This document shows, in pieces, positions 53,152 through 61,686 of a stretch of DNA of 64,000 nucleotides. This DNA comes from Siphonobacter aquaeclarae (GTDB lineage Bacteria; Bacteroidota; Bacteroidia; Cytophagales; Spirosomataceae), in assembly GCF_900103285.1 (NCBI RefSeq), contig NZ_FNGS01000001.1:310001-374000 (forward strand). Reading direction: 5' to 3'. Position numbers and translations under genes: made by a program. Every line of letters starts with the position of its first letter. Position 1 is the first letter of the stretch. Below the pieces are notes generated by a model. It saw nothing but the letters and a program-made list of their open reading frames with translations, was not told where the DNA came from and did no database searches.

Positions 53152-54312
53152 CTAAAGGTTGAACTTGGCCTTGATCTTGGCCGACGCCGCATCGACTTTG
53201 GCGTTGGTCAGTCCCCAGAAACCTTTCGGATCCGAATCCACCAGGTCGTTGAGCAATCCGTCCGAGAATGCGTCATCCGCGCCGTTTACCTTGCAGAAAC
53301 GCAGGGAATAGATAAATCCGGCGCCTTCCCCGAATGCGTGCGCACGGGCAGCGTCATTGGTAGCGTTGGTTTTCCATTTATCCAGGTAACCTCTGGCGGC
53401 GGCGGCAATGGCCTTCTCAAATTCTGTACGGATAAGCAGCGCCTGTTCTTTCAGGACGGTTTTATCGTTGTTGACGATGGCAGCACGACCCTTCAGGAAT
53501 GCCGGGTGGAGTTTGGCAAAGCCTTCTTTGTTGTATTCCCAGACATAAGAGCCGAGGAAGCTTTCGCCACCGTTCGACGTGGGCGTGGCGTTCATGCCAT
53601 ACCGCGCGTTGAGCGTCAGGATACCGTAGGCTTCGTCCCAGTTATGTTCGAGCTGCGTGTATTTTTTGCCGGAGACAACCTTGCTGTTGTCCGCATTCAG
53701 GCTCTGATCGCTGAACAGCGTTTGAGCGATGTAATCAAGCTGGAAAGCGCCGATAAAGCTCTTGGCAATTACCTGGCCGAGCTCGATTCCTTTCGAGTCG
53801 ACGAGGTAGGTGCCCAGTTTACCCGCTTTGCCTTCCGCTGCCGTCAGCTGTACCGATTTGGAAGCCTCGGCGATGGCGACAAAGTGATCATCCAGCCGTT
53901 TGCGGACTTTCTCGGGGTCCGTAGCAGAGAGGCCTGTTACCGTCCGCACCGCGAGTCCGGAGGTATTCAGCGCGGCGTCAGAGAACGGGCTGCCGGTGTT
54001 GGCAAACATATTCTTCAGGACTGTTCCGTCGAGTACGACTGTTGAACCGGCCGGCGTCACCGTTTTCATGTAGGTGTCCATCGCCCGGATCATGCTCAGA
54101 CGGGCACGGCCCTGGCTCAGATCTACCGTTGACGCGCCGGTCTGGTCGACAAACAACCGCGCATAAGACGTCGTATCAGCCAGTTGTGCATAATCGATTT
54201 TGGTACGGAGGTTCGGTGCGACATTGTTGTCGTCATCGTTCGAACAGGAAGAAAGAAGCGTCAGAAGACAGACGGCAGGAACCGCCGCAAGTGTCCATTT
54301 CCGGGCGAGCAT
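53152..54312 (-). CDS. DUF4856 lipoprotein
   Basis: A 386-residue lipoprotein (LAAVPAVCLLTLLSSCSND) of the DUF4856 family. Typical parts are LRTKIDYAQLADTTSYARL at the start, QLEHNWDEAYGILTLNARYG in the middle and EGAGFIYSLRF near the C-terminus. The start at 54312 was chosen so the signal peptide is N-terminal; the frame stays open upstream to 54363, across the promoter. DUF4856 proteins are found beside imelysin lipoproteins in Bacteroidota and resemble them in helical pattern, so a periplasmic metal-binding role is likely but unproven. Confidence 0.9.
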   Translation of the reverse strand: MLARKWTLAAVPAVCLLTLLSSCSNDDDNNVAPNLRTKIDYAQLADTTSYARLFVDQTGASTVDLSQGRARLSMIRAMDTYMKTVTPAGSTVVLDGTVLKNMFANTGSPFSDAALNTSGLAVRTVTGLSATDPEKVRKRLDDHFVAIAEASKSVQLTAAEGKAGKLGTYLVDSKGIELGQVIAKSFIGAFQLDYIAQTLFSDQSLNADNSKVVSGKKYTQLEHNWDEAYGILTLNARYGMNATPTSNGGESFLGSYVWEYNKEGFAKLHPAFLKGRAAIVNNDKTVLKEQALLIRTEFEKAIAAAARGYLDKWKTNATNDAARAHAFGEGAGFIYSLRFCKVNGADDAFSDGLLNDLVDSDPKGFWGLTNAKVDAASAKIKAKFNL

Positions 54313-54349
54313 ATGGGAGCTTGTTACAAACAGTGAATAGAATCGCTGG

Positions 54350-54382
54350 CAAAGTAACAGCATTATTTAGACTAATTACAAA
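54350..54382 (-). promoter_or_regulatory. Promoter with Fur-like palindrome between -33 and -7
   Basis: On the minus strand TTTG (plus 54379-54382), 21 bases and TTACTTTG (plus 54350-54357) match the Bacteroidota -33/-7 elements with one change. Between them lies the palindrome TTAG-A-CTAA within ATTTAGACTAATT (54365-54377), which resembles a Fur-type operator. Repressor binding there would block the promoter. It controls the DUF4856-imelysin-HTTM-TonB operon. Confidence 0.55.
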
Positions 54383-54482
54383 CACTGGCGCCGGATTTTT
54401 TCTCGCCCCCTGTAAGAACAAGTACTTAGTCAGCCGGGTTGACTTGTTTAGTTGTCGGGGAAATTTATTCGAAATCAGGGAG

Positions 54483-55646
54483 TTATCGGTCGTGTCCAGC
54501 CTTCCGGCGGACTTTTTTGATCCGGTGAAAAGTCAGGTAGTTGGCGTCGTGATTATTGCGCGCGCCGCCGTCGGCATCGTCAAACGCCGTCCGGCACGCG
54601 AAAAGGATATCGCGCCCGTCCCAGATCCAGTCGACATACTGAAACCCATGTTTAGCTACATCCGGATGTTGAAGTACGATCCGGTCCACCGACCAGCTCC
54701 GGAGATCTGCCGAGCGGACCAGCGCCAGCGTATTGCGGATGCCGGCGGGATTCTTTCCGGGGTTCGCCGCCTTTACATTCTCCGGAATCAGGTTTGCGAG
54801 CGCCCAGTAAATACCGGAGGCCGGGTCACGGCGAATCGCAAATTTCTTGCTTCCGCCGGGAAAGGAAACAAAGCCGGAGTCGGTACGGAAACCGGCCGTA
54901 CGCCCGTCGCCGCTGACAGAGACCATTGCTGCTTTTTCATCCAGTGAAGAGCGGTCGTCTACCCGAAGAACATCCCATAGCCGCCCGTCGGGACCCGCCA
55001 CTGCGTTGCCTTCGAGCCAGCCGCCAAAATGCCCGTCAAGGTAAGTGGAGTCGTAGCGGAGTACATTGGTAGGCGTCCAGTTTCCGGCTATCATCGGATC
55101 GGCGTCTGCCGGAATCGAAAGCAGGAAAGCGCCATAACGTTTTCCCCATTGCCGGATCGGCCCCATGGCGTCTTCCATCGCCCGCCAGAGCCGGCCGTTG
55201 TATTCGATGAGCGGCATCGGCGCGCAATGGTACTCTCCGGCAAGGAGCAGGCCGGTTTCAGGTCCCGACGGTTCTGACCAGGTATACCCGCCGTCGCCCG
55301 AGGTCCGGATAATGGTATTGCCGTGGTGTTTATCGGTACCGAGGAAGTAGAGTTTGTTTCGGTGGACGAATAGCTTCGACCAAAACTGCCCGTTGATTTC
55401 AGCGCGTAGCCGCCATGTTTTGCCTTTGTCGCCTGACCCGTATATCCGGGAAACAGGGCGGACAAATTCATTTGATTTCGGACCGAAGAGATCATGGGAA
55501 GCGAGGTACTCGCCGTTGGGCAGCACGCACAGGCTTGGCGAGCCGATATACAGGCCTGATGCCGCAGGACTATAGGCAATGACCGTACCAGGAACCTGCG
55601 CCCATCCGATCAGGGGCAGGAAGAGTAGCAGAAGCAGTTTTTTCAT
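54483..55646 (-). CDS. Exported sialidase-like / BNR-repeat beta-propeller protein
   Basis: A 387-residue protein with a signal peptide (MKKLLLLLFLPLIGWAQ). Two Asp-box (BNR) motifs are clear: YGSGDKGKTW and RTSGDGGYTWSEP, with a weaker VSGDGRTAGF. Together with the strand pattern this indicates a six-bladed propeller of the sialidase superfamily. The arginine triad of true sialidases cannot be assigned, so it may act on another sugar or be a lectin. The start at 55646 was chosen because the open frame upstream lies in the divergent promoter region. Confidence 0.85.
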   Translation of the reverse strand: MKKLLLLLFLPLIGWAQVPGTVIAYSPAASGLYIGSPSLCVLPNGEYLASHDLFGPKSNEFVRPVSRIYGSGDKGKTWRLRAEINGQFWSKLFVHRNKLYFLGTDKHHGNTIIRTSGDGGYTWSEPSGPETGLLLAGEYHCAPMPLIEYNGRLWRAMEDAMGPIRQWGKRYGAFLLSIPADADPMIAGNWTPTNVLRYDSTYLDGHFGGWLEGNAVAGPDGRLWDVLRVDDRSSLDEKAAMVSVSGDGRTAGFRTDSGFVSFPGGSKKFAIRRDPASGIYWALANLIPENVKAANPGKNPAGIRNTLALVRSADLRSWSVDRIVLQHPDVAKHGFQYVDWIWDGRDILFACRTAFDDADGGARNNHDANYLTFHRIKKVRRKAGHDR

Positions 55647-55743
55647 GTGGTTCAGAGGTAGGTCGAAAGATAGGATTTTTTCAGGGATGAATAGTCCGGC
55701 TCCGTCTTCCTGACGTACTACCTCAAACCGATCAATTCCAACT

Positions 55744-57087
55744 ATGATGCCTTGGTTCCTGTTCTTTCTCGGCCTGGGTACATCTCCGTTTGCCATGCAA
55801 GAACGCCAGCTTACATTTTCTCCCGAAGGCCATACGCTTCACCATACGCAGGTTTTTTCTCCGGACGACCGTTGGATCGTCTTCGATAGCCGCAACCAGG
55901 ACGACGCCATCATCCGGACAGGCGCCATCCGCATGGTCAATACCCAAACCGGTGAAACACGGCAACTATACCGCACTGAAAACCAGACAGAATATGGCCC
56001 CGGCGTTGGCGCAGCGACCTTCAGTCCCATCCGGAACCGCGTCCTGTTCATCCACGGTATCCGCAATGCAGGTCCGGAAAACCCGTACGGTATGACCCGG
56101 CGAACCGGTGTAGCTATTGATACCGACCAGCCCGGCGTCCGCCATTTTCTGGACGCCCGGAATATCAACGCCCCGTTTACGCCCGGCGCGCTGCGGGGCG
56201 GTACCCATGCGCATACCTGGAGCGCCGATGGGCAATGGATCAGTTTCACCTATAACGATTATATACTTGAGCAACTCGGCCGCCGGGACCCCTCGGTACA
56301 CGATCTGCGTACCGTCGGCGTGATGGTACCTGCCGGTCCGGTTCATGTGCCGGATACCCATTCCCCGGAAAACAATGACGGGGAGCTGTTTTCGGTGGTG
56401 GTGACCCGCGTTACCGACCACCCCGCTCCCGGCAGCGATGAGATCGACAAGGCGTTTGACGAAGCCTGGATCGGGCGGGATGGATACGTCGGCAGCGACG
56501 GAAAGCGAAAAAAACGCGCGATTGCCTTTCAGGGAAATGTCCGGACAAGCAACGGAGAGACCAAAACAGAGGTCTTTGTCGTGGATTTACCGGACGACCT
56601 GACGCAGGCTGCTCCCGGTGAGCCGCTGCAGGGAACTGCGACTACCCGGCCCGGTATTCCGGCCGGCGTACAACAGCGCCGCGTGACATTCACCGAAAAA
56701 GGCGTACGCGGGCTGCGTCACTGGCTCCGGACGCTTCCGGACGGATCGATGATTTTGTTTTTGTCGGAAGACGAACACGGTCATACTCAGGTATTTGGCG
56801 TTTCGCCGAACGGCGGAAAAATCCGGCAACTGACGTTCCAGCCGTTTTCGGTTCAGACCAATTTCCAGGTACATCCGGATGGTACCCGCCTGGTTTACGG
56901 AGCTGATAACAGCGTTTTTGTGACGCGGCTTTCCGACGGAACCTTCGAACGGGTGTCGCGGCGATACCCGGATGGCGAGCAGCCGGTCAACGGCGTCGTC
57001 TGGTCCAACGACGGGAAGAAAATAGCCTTTAACCGCTACGTAGCCGGGGAAGGAGGGAAATTCCTTCAGATTTTTCTGCTGGAATAA
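55744..57087 (+). CDS. DUF3748 beta-propeller protein
   Basis: A 447-residue protein with a short N-terminal hydrophobic stretch (MMPWFLFFLGLGTSPFA) that probably directs export. The rest is a WD40-like (PD40) propeller of the DUF3748 / YidR type: HTQVFSPDDRWIVFDSRN, RVLFIHGIRNAGPENPYGM, AHTWSADGQWISFTYND and TNFQVHPDGTRLVYG are successive blades. The family is uncharacterised. It is divergent from the sialidase-like propeller gene across 97 bases and precedes a GH127 gene by 75 bases, so it may belong to the same sugar-processing group. Confidence 0.88.
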   Translation: MMPWFLFFLGLGTSPFAMQERQLTFSPEGHTLHHTQVFSPDDRWIVFDSRNQDDAIIRTGAIRMVNTQTGETRQLYRTENQTEYGPGVGAATFSPIRNRVLFIHGIRNAGPENPYGMTRRTGVAIDTDQPGVRHFLDARNINAPFTPGALRGGTHAHTWSADGQWISFTYNDYILEQLGRRDPSVHDLRTVGVMVPAGPVHVPDTHSPENNDGELFSVVVTRVTDHPAPGSDEIDKAFDEAWIGRDGYVGSDGKRKKRAIAFQGNVRTSNGETKTEVFVVDLPDDLTQAAPGEPLQGTATTRPGIPAGVQQRRVTFTEKGVRGLRHWLRTLPDGSMILFLSEDEHGHTQVFGVSPNGGKIRQLTFQPFSVQTNFQVHPDGTRLVYGADNSVFVTRLSDGTFERVSRRYPDGEQPVNGVVWSNDGKKIAFNRYVAGEGGKFLQIFLLE

Positions 57088-57162
57088 CCCGAGGGTGCAG
57101 GACAGGAGCAGGCCGCGTTTTCGAAATATTTGAACGTAAAAACCTCTGAACGAATCCCTGCC

Positions 57163-58977
57163 ATGAAAGCTCTTTTCCTGCTTCTTTTCCCGGTTTGGCT
57201 TGGTGCGCAGACGCACGTGCGCGACCGCCTCGTGCCCGCTGACAGTGTTGTGCTGACCGGTTTTGCCGGCCAGCGCCTGGAGGCATCCTACCTCAACCGC
57301 ATCCTCGTACAGGATGTGGACCGGCTTGTCGAACCGTTCCGGAACCGTACCGAAACCCGTTGCTGGCAGTCCGAATTCTGGGGGAAGTGGTTTACGTCGG
57401 CAGTACTTGCGTATCGCTACAAACCCGACCCTGCGCTGCGGGCGCTGCTCAACAAAGCGGTGACGGAGCTGATCAGTACCCAGACGAAAGACGGCTACAT
57501 CGGCAACTATGCGCCGAAAAGCCACCTCGATCAATGGGATATCTGGGGGCGGAAGTACTGCCTGCTTGGGCTGCTTTCCTGGTATGACCTGACCGAAGAT
57601 CGCCGGGCACTCGACGCCGCGCTCCATCTCACAGACCATTTACTGAAAGAACTTGATAACCAGCTGATTGTCCGGAAGGGCAATCACAGAGGTATGGCAG
57701 CGACGTCTATCCTCGAACCCCTGAGCCTCTTATACGGACGAACCGGCGACCCGCGGTACCTCGCTTATGCCAGGGAAATTGTCCGGCAGTGGGAAACGGC
57801 GGATGGTCCGCAGCTGATTGCCAAAGCGGGTACCGATGTCGCGCATCGCTTCGAAAAACCCAAAAACTGGTTTGGCTGGGAACAGGGGCAGAAGGCTTAC
57901 GAGATGATGTCCTGCTACGAAGGCCTGCTGGAGCTATACCGCCTGACGGGCGATCAGACCTACCGGGAGGCGGTTGAAAAAACCTGGGAAAATATCCGCG
58001 ATACGGAAATAAACGTAGCCGGTTCCGGTTCGGCGATGGAATGCTGGTTTGGCGGAAAGAAGTACCAGACCGTAGCGGTGCACCACTACCAGGAAACCTG
58101 CGTAACCGTTACCTGGATCAAGCTGAGCCTGCAACTGCTCCGGCTCACGGGGCAGATGAAATATGCCGACGCCGTCGAGCAGTCCTGGTTCAATGCCCTT
58201 CTCGGATCGATGCGACCCGACGGCGCCGACTGGGCCAAGTATACTCCGCTGGCCGGGCAGCGGCTCGAAGGCTCGGAGCAGTGCGGCATGGGCCTTAACT
58301 GCTGTACGGCGAGCGGTCCCCGCGGTCTGTTTGCCTTTCCGTTTGCCGCGGTGATGGAAGCATCTGACGGCGCGCAGGTTAATTTCTATACCGCCGGCGC
58401 CTTCCGCATCAAAACGCCAGGCGGTCAGTACCTTACCCTCACGCTGGATACCGACTACCCCGTCAGCGGAAAAGTACGGTTCAGGCTGGCGTTGTCGCGG
58501 CCGGAGGAATTTACCCTGACCTTCCGCATACCGGAGTGGTGCCGGCAGATGACGGTCAACGGGCAGGCCGTTTCCGGCCCGAAAACCGCTATCCGGCAGG
58601 AATGGAAGAATGGCGCGGTAGTTGAACTCAACCTGACGATGGAAGGCCGGGTACTGCGCATGGGCAAAGAACCCGAGATGGTGGCGCTGGTACGTGGGCC
58701 GATCGTCCTCAGCCGCGACGCCCGCTTTGAAGGTCCTGAAATGGAGGCGCTTCTTACGCCGCCCGGAAAAGAGGAGACCATTGCCCTGGACCCTGTCCGG
58801 GAGCCGGGTGTCTGGATGGCGTTCCGGGCCAATTTCCTTCCTGAATCGTACAGGGAAGGAGGAGCGAAGGCAGTGCCCGTTGTTTTCTGCGACTATGCTT
58901 CTGCCGGAAATAATCCCGAACACTCCCTTTTCCGCGTGTGGCTGCCGCAGCTGCTCGATCCCAGTCGCCTCCCCTGA
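57163..58977 (+). CDS. GH127-type beta-L-arabinofuranosidase (DUF1680)
   Basis: A 604-residue exported enzyme (signal MKALFLLLFPVWLGAQ). It has the (alpha/alpha)6 barrel of the DUF1680/GH127 family: SEFWGKWFTSAVLAY, DQWDIWGRKYCLLGLL and HHYQETCVTVTWIKLS with Glu311 and Cys313. A Cys-Cys pair lies in MGLNCCTASGPRGL (380-381). In the characterised enzyme HypBA1 a zinc-bound cysteine acts as the nucleophile and the cysteine/glutamate pattern is the same. A C-terminal beta-sandwich follows. The family removes beta-L-arabinofuranose from plant glycoproteins and pectins, though the substrate here is not proven. Confidence 0.9.
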   Translation: MKALFLLLFPVWLGAQTHVRDRLVPADSVVLTGFAGQRLEASYLNRILVQDVDRLVEPFRNRTETRCWQSEFWGKWFTSAVLAYRYKPDPALRALLNKAVTELISTQTKDGYIGNYAPKSHLDQWDIWGRKYCLLGLLSWYDLTEDRRALDAALHLTDHLLKELDNQLIVRKGNHRGMAATSILEPLSLLYGRTGDPRYLAYAREIVRQWETADGPQLIAKAGTDVAHRFEKPKNWFGWEQGQKAYEMMSCYEGLLELYRLTGDQTYREAVEKTWENIRDTEINVAGSGSAMECWFGGKKYQTVAVHHYQETCVTVTWIKLSLQLLRLTGQMKYADAVEQSWFNALLGSMRPDGADWAKYTPLAGQRLEGSEQCGMGLNCCTASGPRGLFAFPFAAVMEASDGAQVNFYTAGAFRIKTPGGQYLTLTLDTDYPVSGKVRFRLALSRPEEFTLTFRIPEWCRQMTVNGQAVSGPKTAIRQEWKNGAVVELNLTMEGRVLRMGKEPEMVALVRGPIVLSRDARFEGPEMEALLTPPGKEETIALDPVREPGVWMAFRANFLPESYREGGAKAVPVVFCDYASAGNNPEHSLFRVWLPQLLDPSRLP

Positions 58978-59118
58978 AGCAATTGTTTTTGCTGTCTTGC
59001 GGGTATCTTCCATCAAATCGCCTCTTTTCTGTAAGAATTCAAGAAAAAATTAGCGGATATTCAGGGCGGCCGTCGCCCGGCCGGTACCATCCGACTCACT
59101 CTAAACCTGATTCCTGAA

Positions 59119-60024
59119 ATGGAATTATCGATTCACAACTGGATGCGTGCGGAGCCCATCGAGACCACGATCCGCCGCATTTCCCGCCTCGGCTACAAGA
59201 AGCTGGAAATCCAGGGAGAGCCGTCCCTGTACGATACCACGCGCATCGGCAAGCTGCTCCGCGATCACGACCTTGGTTGCTGGGGTTCGGTGACGCTTAT
59301 GCTGGAAGACCGGAATCTCCTGGCAAAAGACCCCGCGCAGCGGGCTAAATCGGTTCAGTATGTCAAAGACGTTGTCAGGATGGTTCGGGAACTGGACGGA
59401 CACATGGTGTCTGTTGTCCCCGGAACGGTCGGGAAAATTGTACCGGACGGACGACCGGACGACGAATGGCGCTGGGCCGTCGACAGTATGAAGGAAGTAT
59501 ATGAATATGCAGAGTCAGTCGATATACTCCTTGGTATTGAGCCTATTAACCGGTTCGAGACCTACTTCATCAACCGTGGCGATCAGGCGCTGGCGCTGGC
59601 CGAGGCAGTAGGGCCGAAATGCGGCGTTTGCCTCGATACCTTCCACATGAACATCGAGGAAGACAATACCTATGACGCCATCCGGCGGGCCAAAGGGCGG
59701 CTGGTAGGTTTCCACGTGGCCGACAGCAACCGCATGGCGCCGGGTATGGGTACGCTCAACTGGCCCGAAATCATCCGGACACTAAATGAAATCGGGTATG
59801 ACGACGTCCTGTCGGTCGAGTTTTGCGCTCCGCTGGACCGTACACCGGCCAATCCGTACCCCAATTCTATTGACGAACATCCTGAGGGACTTTCCCCCGA
59901 ACAAAAGAAATTCCTGGAAGACCACGGCAGTTCTTCCGTTACCGAGGATTTCTATACCATGCTTACCCGTCAATCTTCCGAAACCCTTTTACCCCTGATT
60001 CAGCCTGTTTATGAAGATAAGTAA
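59119..60024 (+). CDS. Sugar phosphate isomerase/epimerase (xylose-isomerase-like TIM barrel)
   Basis: A 301-residue cytoplasmic TIM barrel of the AP endonuclease 2 / sugar epimerase family. The expected metal ligands fit Glu141 (LGIEPINR), Asp173 (VCLDTFHMN), His199 (GFHVADSNR) and Glu234 (SVEFCAP), the E-D-H-E set of D-tagatose 3-epimerase-like enzymes. It is the first of four close-packed genes and overlaps the next by 14 bases. A role in interconverting keto-sugars or keto-sugar acids is likely. Confidence 0.92.
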   Translation: MELSIHNWMRAEPIETTIRRISRLGYKKLEIQGEPSLYDTTRIGKLLRDHDLGCWGSVTLMLEDRNLLAKDPAQRAKSVQYVKDVVRMVRELDGHMVSVVPGTVGKIVPDGRPDDEWRWAVDSMKEVYEYAESVDILLGIEPINRFETYFINRGDQALALAEAVGPKCGVCLDTFHMNIEEDNTYDAIRRAKGRLVGFHVADSNRMAPGMGTLNWPEIIRTLNEIGYDDVLSVEFCAPLDRTPANPYPNSIDEHPEGLSPEQKKFLEDHGSSSVTEDFYTMLTRQSSETLLPLIQPVYEDK

Positions 60025-61183
60025 TGTGGAAGCCTTCTGGCTCCGGTGTCCGATTCCCAGGGAAAAACAACATACGTCCGACTACGGCCTGCTGACGGAT
60101 TTCGACATGACGCTTGTCGTTGTGACGACGGAAGACGGCCTCCAGGGCTTCGGCGAGGCGAAAGCGGCCGTCGGTTCATCCGGCGTCTGTTCCTCTATCG
60201 TCGGTTGCATTGAAAACGAACTTCGTCCGCTCCTGATCGGTAAAGACGCCAGTCAGATTTCCCGTTTGTGGGAACACGTATACAACGGCACGCGGGATCA
60301 CTACGCGCTGAGCCGGGGCCGGAAATTTCCGGTGCTGGGCCGCCGCGGGCTGCTTATCTCCGCGTTGAGCGGTATCGATACGGCTTTATGGGATCTGAAA
60401 GGAAAGGCATTGGATACGCCCGTTGTAAACCTCCTCGGCGGCGCCTGCCGGGAGCGTATGCCTGCCTATGCGAGCGGCGGCTGGGCGGACGCGTCGCGCA
60501 TCGGCGAGCAGCTCAATGGGTACATTTCGAAGGGTTTCGGTGGTGTGAAGATGCGTGTGGGCGTGATGGACGGGACCGTGCAGAACAGCATCGACCGCGT
60601 CCGGGCCGCCCGCGAAGCCATCGGTCCGGATATCAAACTCATGGCCGATGCCCACGGCACCTTCAGCGTTCCGGAAGCAAAGAAATTCTGCCGCGGCGTG
60701 GAAGACTGTGATCTCTACTGGTTCGAGGAGCCCTGCGGCCCGGATAACCGGCACGGCACTGCGGAAGTACGGGCGTCGACGTCCATTCCCATTGCCGCCG
60801 GGGAAAGCGAGTACACGGCGTTTGACATCCGGGACCTGATCGAAGTACGTGCCCTTGACGTCGTCCAGCCCGATTCCGCTATCATCGGCGGTATCACGGA
60901 GTCGATGCGGGTGGCGCAGCTGGCGCATACCTACCAGCTTGAGCTGGCGCCGCACTGCTGGGGTTCGGCGTTCTCGTTCATGGCCGGTGTTCATGTCGCG
61001 TTTGCGGCGCCGGCGGCGACGATCATCGAGTTTTCCCTTGGCGGTAATCCGATGATGTATGAGCTTGTCAATGAGCGTATTACCGTCGAAAACGGACAAC
61101 TGATCGCTCCGACCGGTCCCGGCCTGGGCGTCACGCCCAACTGGGCATTTGTGGAGGAGTACACGCAAAAAATAGCCTTCTAA
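60011..61183 (+). CDS. Enolase-superfamily sugar-acid dehydratase (mandelate racemase / muconate lactonizing type)
   Basis: A 390-residue enolase-superfamily enzyme. Residues 1-130 form the capping domain. In the barrel the catalytic set reads as K-x-R (Lys180 and Arg182 in GVKMRVG), metal ligands Asp213 (MADAHGTF), Glu239 (FEEPCG) and Glu265 (AAGESEY), and the Asp288/His315 pair (DVVQPD, LAPHCWGS). This is the mandelate-racemase-like pattern, typical of sugar-acid dehydratases. It sits between an epimerase and a hydroxyacid dehydrogenase, which fits a sugar-acid degradation route. The precise acid cannot be named. Confidence 0.92.
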   Translation: MKISNVEAFWLRCPIPREKQHTSDYGLLTDFDMTLVVVTTEDGLQGFGEAKAAVGSSGVCSSIVGCIENELRPLLIGKDASQISRLWEHVYNGTRDHYALSRGRKFPVLGRRGLLISALSGIDTALWDLKGKALDTPVVNLLGGACRERMPAYASGGWADASRIGEQLNGYISKGFGGVKMRVGVMDGTVQNSIDRVRAAREAIGPDIKLMADAHGTFSVPEAKKFCRGVEDCDLYWFEEPCGPDNRHGTAEVRASTSIPIAAGESEYTAFDIRDLIEVRALDVVQPDSAIIGGITESMRVAQLAHTYQLELAPHCWGSAFSFMAGVHVAFAAPAATIIEFSLGGNPMMYELVNERITVENGQLIAPTGPGLGVTPNWAFVEEYTQKIAF

Positions 61184-61194
61184 ACCCATCTGCT

Positions 61195-61686
61195 ATGGCC
61201 AGAGCCCTTAAAATCAACCACGTTACCCTGATTGTCGACAACCTCGAAAAGGCCGGGGCGTTTTACGCCGAAGAACTGGGCCTGGAGGTACTGCCGGCGT
61301 TTCATTTTGACTACCCGGTTATGTTCTTCAAGTTCAACGAAGAACAGCAGCTGCACCTGTCTGAATGGAAGGATACGCCGTCGTTCCGCGGGCATATCTG
61401 CGTGCAGATCGACGACTTCAACGCCGTTTTTCACCGGATGAAGGAACTCGGCGCAATTGATATTTCTCCCTGGGGAAAAGTACGGCAGTTGCCCGACGGC
61501 GCGATGCAGATGTTTGTCCGCGATCCGGCCGGTAACCTTGTCGAGATTTCCTCCCGCCCGGGAAGCGCCGTTGATCCGGCTATTTTTGAAGACGATCTGT
61601 ATGAAGCGGGTCTGTATGTTTCAGGGCGGAATGATTTCCGCGGAGAACGTTCGGACAACGCCACGCTGTACCACGAACGCTCATGA
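61195..61686 (+). CDS. VOC family protein of the sugar-acid operon
   Basis: A 163-residue VOC domain protein: KINHVTLIVDNLEKAGAFYAEELGL at the start, then HICVQIDDFNAVFHRMKELG and RDPAGNLVEISSRPG, the usual metal-site strand. A C-terminal tail of about 40 residues (FEDDLYEAGLYVSGR) is longer than in a bare VOC domain. The stop overlaps the start of the dehydrogenase gene by 4 bases. Co-transcription with epimerase, dehydratase and dehydrogenase genes suggests it acts on the same pathway, perhaps as an isomerase or lyase of a keto-acid intermediate; that is inference. Confidence 0.88.
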   Translation: MARALKINHVTLIVDNLEKAGAFYAEELGLEVLPAFHFDYPVMFFKFNEEQQLHLSEWKDTPSFRGHICVQIDDFNAVFHRMKELGAIDISPWGKVRQLPDGAMQMFVRDPAGNLVEISSRPGSAVDPAIFEDDLYEAGLYVSGRNDFRGERSDNATLYHERS

